Shown: positions 37,702 to 38,124 of the stretch, one piece after another
Layout of the letters: each line of letters opens with the position of its first letter
Numbering within the stretch: the first letter of the stretch is position 1
From: a virus
IMG/VR virus record: IMGVR_UViG_3300047548_000040
Span: 1-38,124 of that record
Length of the DNA: 38,124 nt
Strand: one strand, 5' to 3'
The notes under the pieces: model-generated
Database searches by the model: none
What the model was told of the DNA's origin: nothing
Seen by the model: the letters and a program-made list of their open reading frames with translations, nothing else
Translations under genes and position numbers: made by a program

Positions 37702-38124
37702 TGTTAGCTCATATACTAAGAGCAGTACCTAAAGTAGCAGTAAGTTATGCTGATATATCTTTAATACAGTCAGGTGGTGCTGTTGAAGGCGGAGCATCAA
37801 ATATTACATTATCTGGTGTTCAAACAGATGATATTATTTTTTTATTAGTAGCTCACTTTAGTACCACTCTTACAGCACCAACTGGATACACATTATATGA
37901 TAGTGGGGTTCTATCAGGGAGTTTTAACTGGAAAATTTACTATAAAGTAATGGGAAGCACTCCTGATACTTCTGTAGGTATAACAGATTCAAATGCCGAT
38001 GCAACTGCATATGTGTTTTATGTATTTAGAAATGTAAACACAACAACACCTATACATCAATTTGCTAAAGCAACAGGTACAACTAATCCACCATCAGTCA
38101 CTACTGATAGAAAGTCTATGATTT
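37680..38124 (+). repeat. 445-bp direct terminal repeat, right copy
   Basis: Exact copy of 124-568. It gives the correct, uninterrupted junction between the fibre gene and the following gene, confirming that the contig closes on itself after 37,556 bp. Confidence 0.95.
37701..38124 (+). CDS. Partial duplicate (5' part) of the fibre-associated gene at 145-798
   Basis: The first 141 codons of the gene complete at 145-798, cut by the contig end. It is not a separate gene but the overlap of the circular assembly or a terminally redundant copy. Confidence 0.9.
   Translation, partial: MLAHILRAVPKVAVSYADISLIQSGGAVEGGASNITLSGVQTDDIIFLLVAHFSTTLTAPTGYTLYDSGVLSGSFNWKIYYKVMGSTPDTSVGITDSNADATAYVFYVFRNVNTTTPIHQFAKATGTTNPPSVTTDRKSMI

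Overview
The window is an essentially complete genome of a small, AT-rich, tailed (podovirus-like) phage, assembled as a contig whose ends overlap. Positions 124-568 recur exactly at 37680-38124, so the unique unit is 37,556 bp and is circular or circularly permuted. The first 125 bases are a perfect inverted copy of 126-250, most simply read as a fold-back (chimeric) end rather than real genome. No RNA polymerase, integrase, repressor or tRNA gene was recognised. The cobalamin-dependent ribonucleotide reductase, the split PolA replication set, the T7-like endonuclease I and the absence of an RNA polymerase recall the cobavirus/Zobellviridae and pelagiphage-like marine and freshwater podoviruses. 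This placement comes from memory of the families, not from a search.

Layout. Plus strand, 28697 through 37701 and across the circular junction to 12234: late genes. In order they are packaging (small terminase candidate, TerL, portal), scaffold and major capsid, fibres, tail-fibre accessory, lysis (small membrane protein, M15 endolysin, three-helix holin), a run of four tiny basic proteins, head-tail adaptor, large tail protein, another fibre, and three DNA-ejection proteins. Minus strand, 27584 down to 12347: early and replication genes. These are tiny membrane proteins, a peptide-bond-chemistry cluster (amidoligase, class II glutamine amidotransferase, two paralogous SH3-like proteins, ATP-grasp ligase), then primase, helicase, a PolA DNA polymerase split into two polypeptides, SSB, 5'-3' exonuclease, endonuclease I, a DnaQ-like exonuclease with a zinc ribbon, a DUF3310 protein and ribonucleotide reductase. 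The arms converge on a bidirectional terminator at 12262-12302 and diverge from a roughly 1.1-kb non-coding region (27585-28696) rich in promoters, dyads and repeats.

The most striking item is a 23-codon gene at 21914-21985 on the plus strand, inserted against the direction of the replication operon, with its own promoter and ribosome binding site. It encodes a PqqA peptide, the ribosomal precursor of the cofactor PQQ, with Glu15 and Tyr19 (the two residues fused into PQQ) in place. PQQ serves methanol and other alcohol/sugar dehydrogenases, so the host is probably a PQQ-using bacterium. The peptide looks most like those of methylotrophic Methylophilaceae, and the gene is a candidate auxiliary metabolic gene.

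Gene expression appears to rely on the host sigma70 polymerase. Three promoters have exact TTGACA / 17 bp / TATAAT and two are close to it. All five carry a dyad at or just after the expected transcription start. Genes are tightly packed with TAATG or ATGA overlaps, implying translational coupling.
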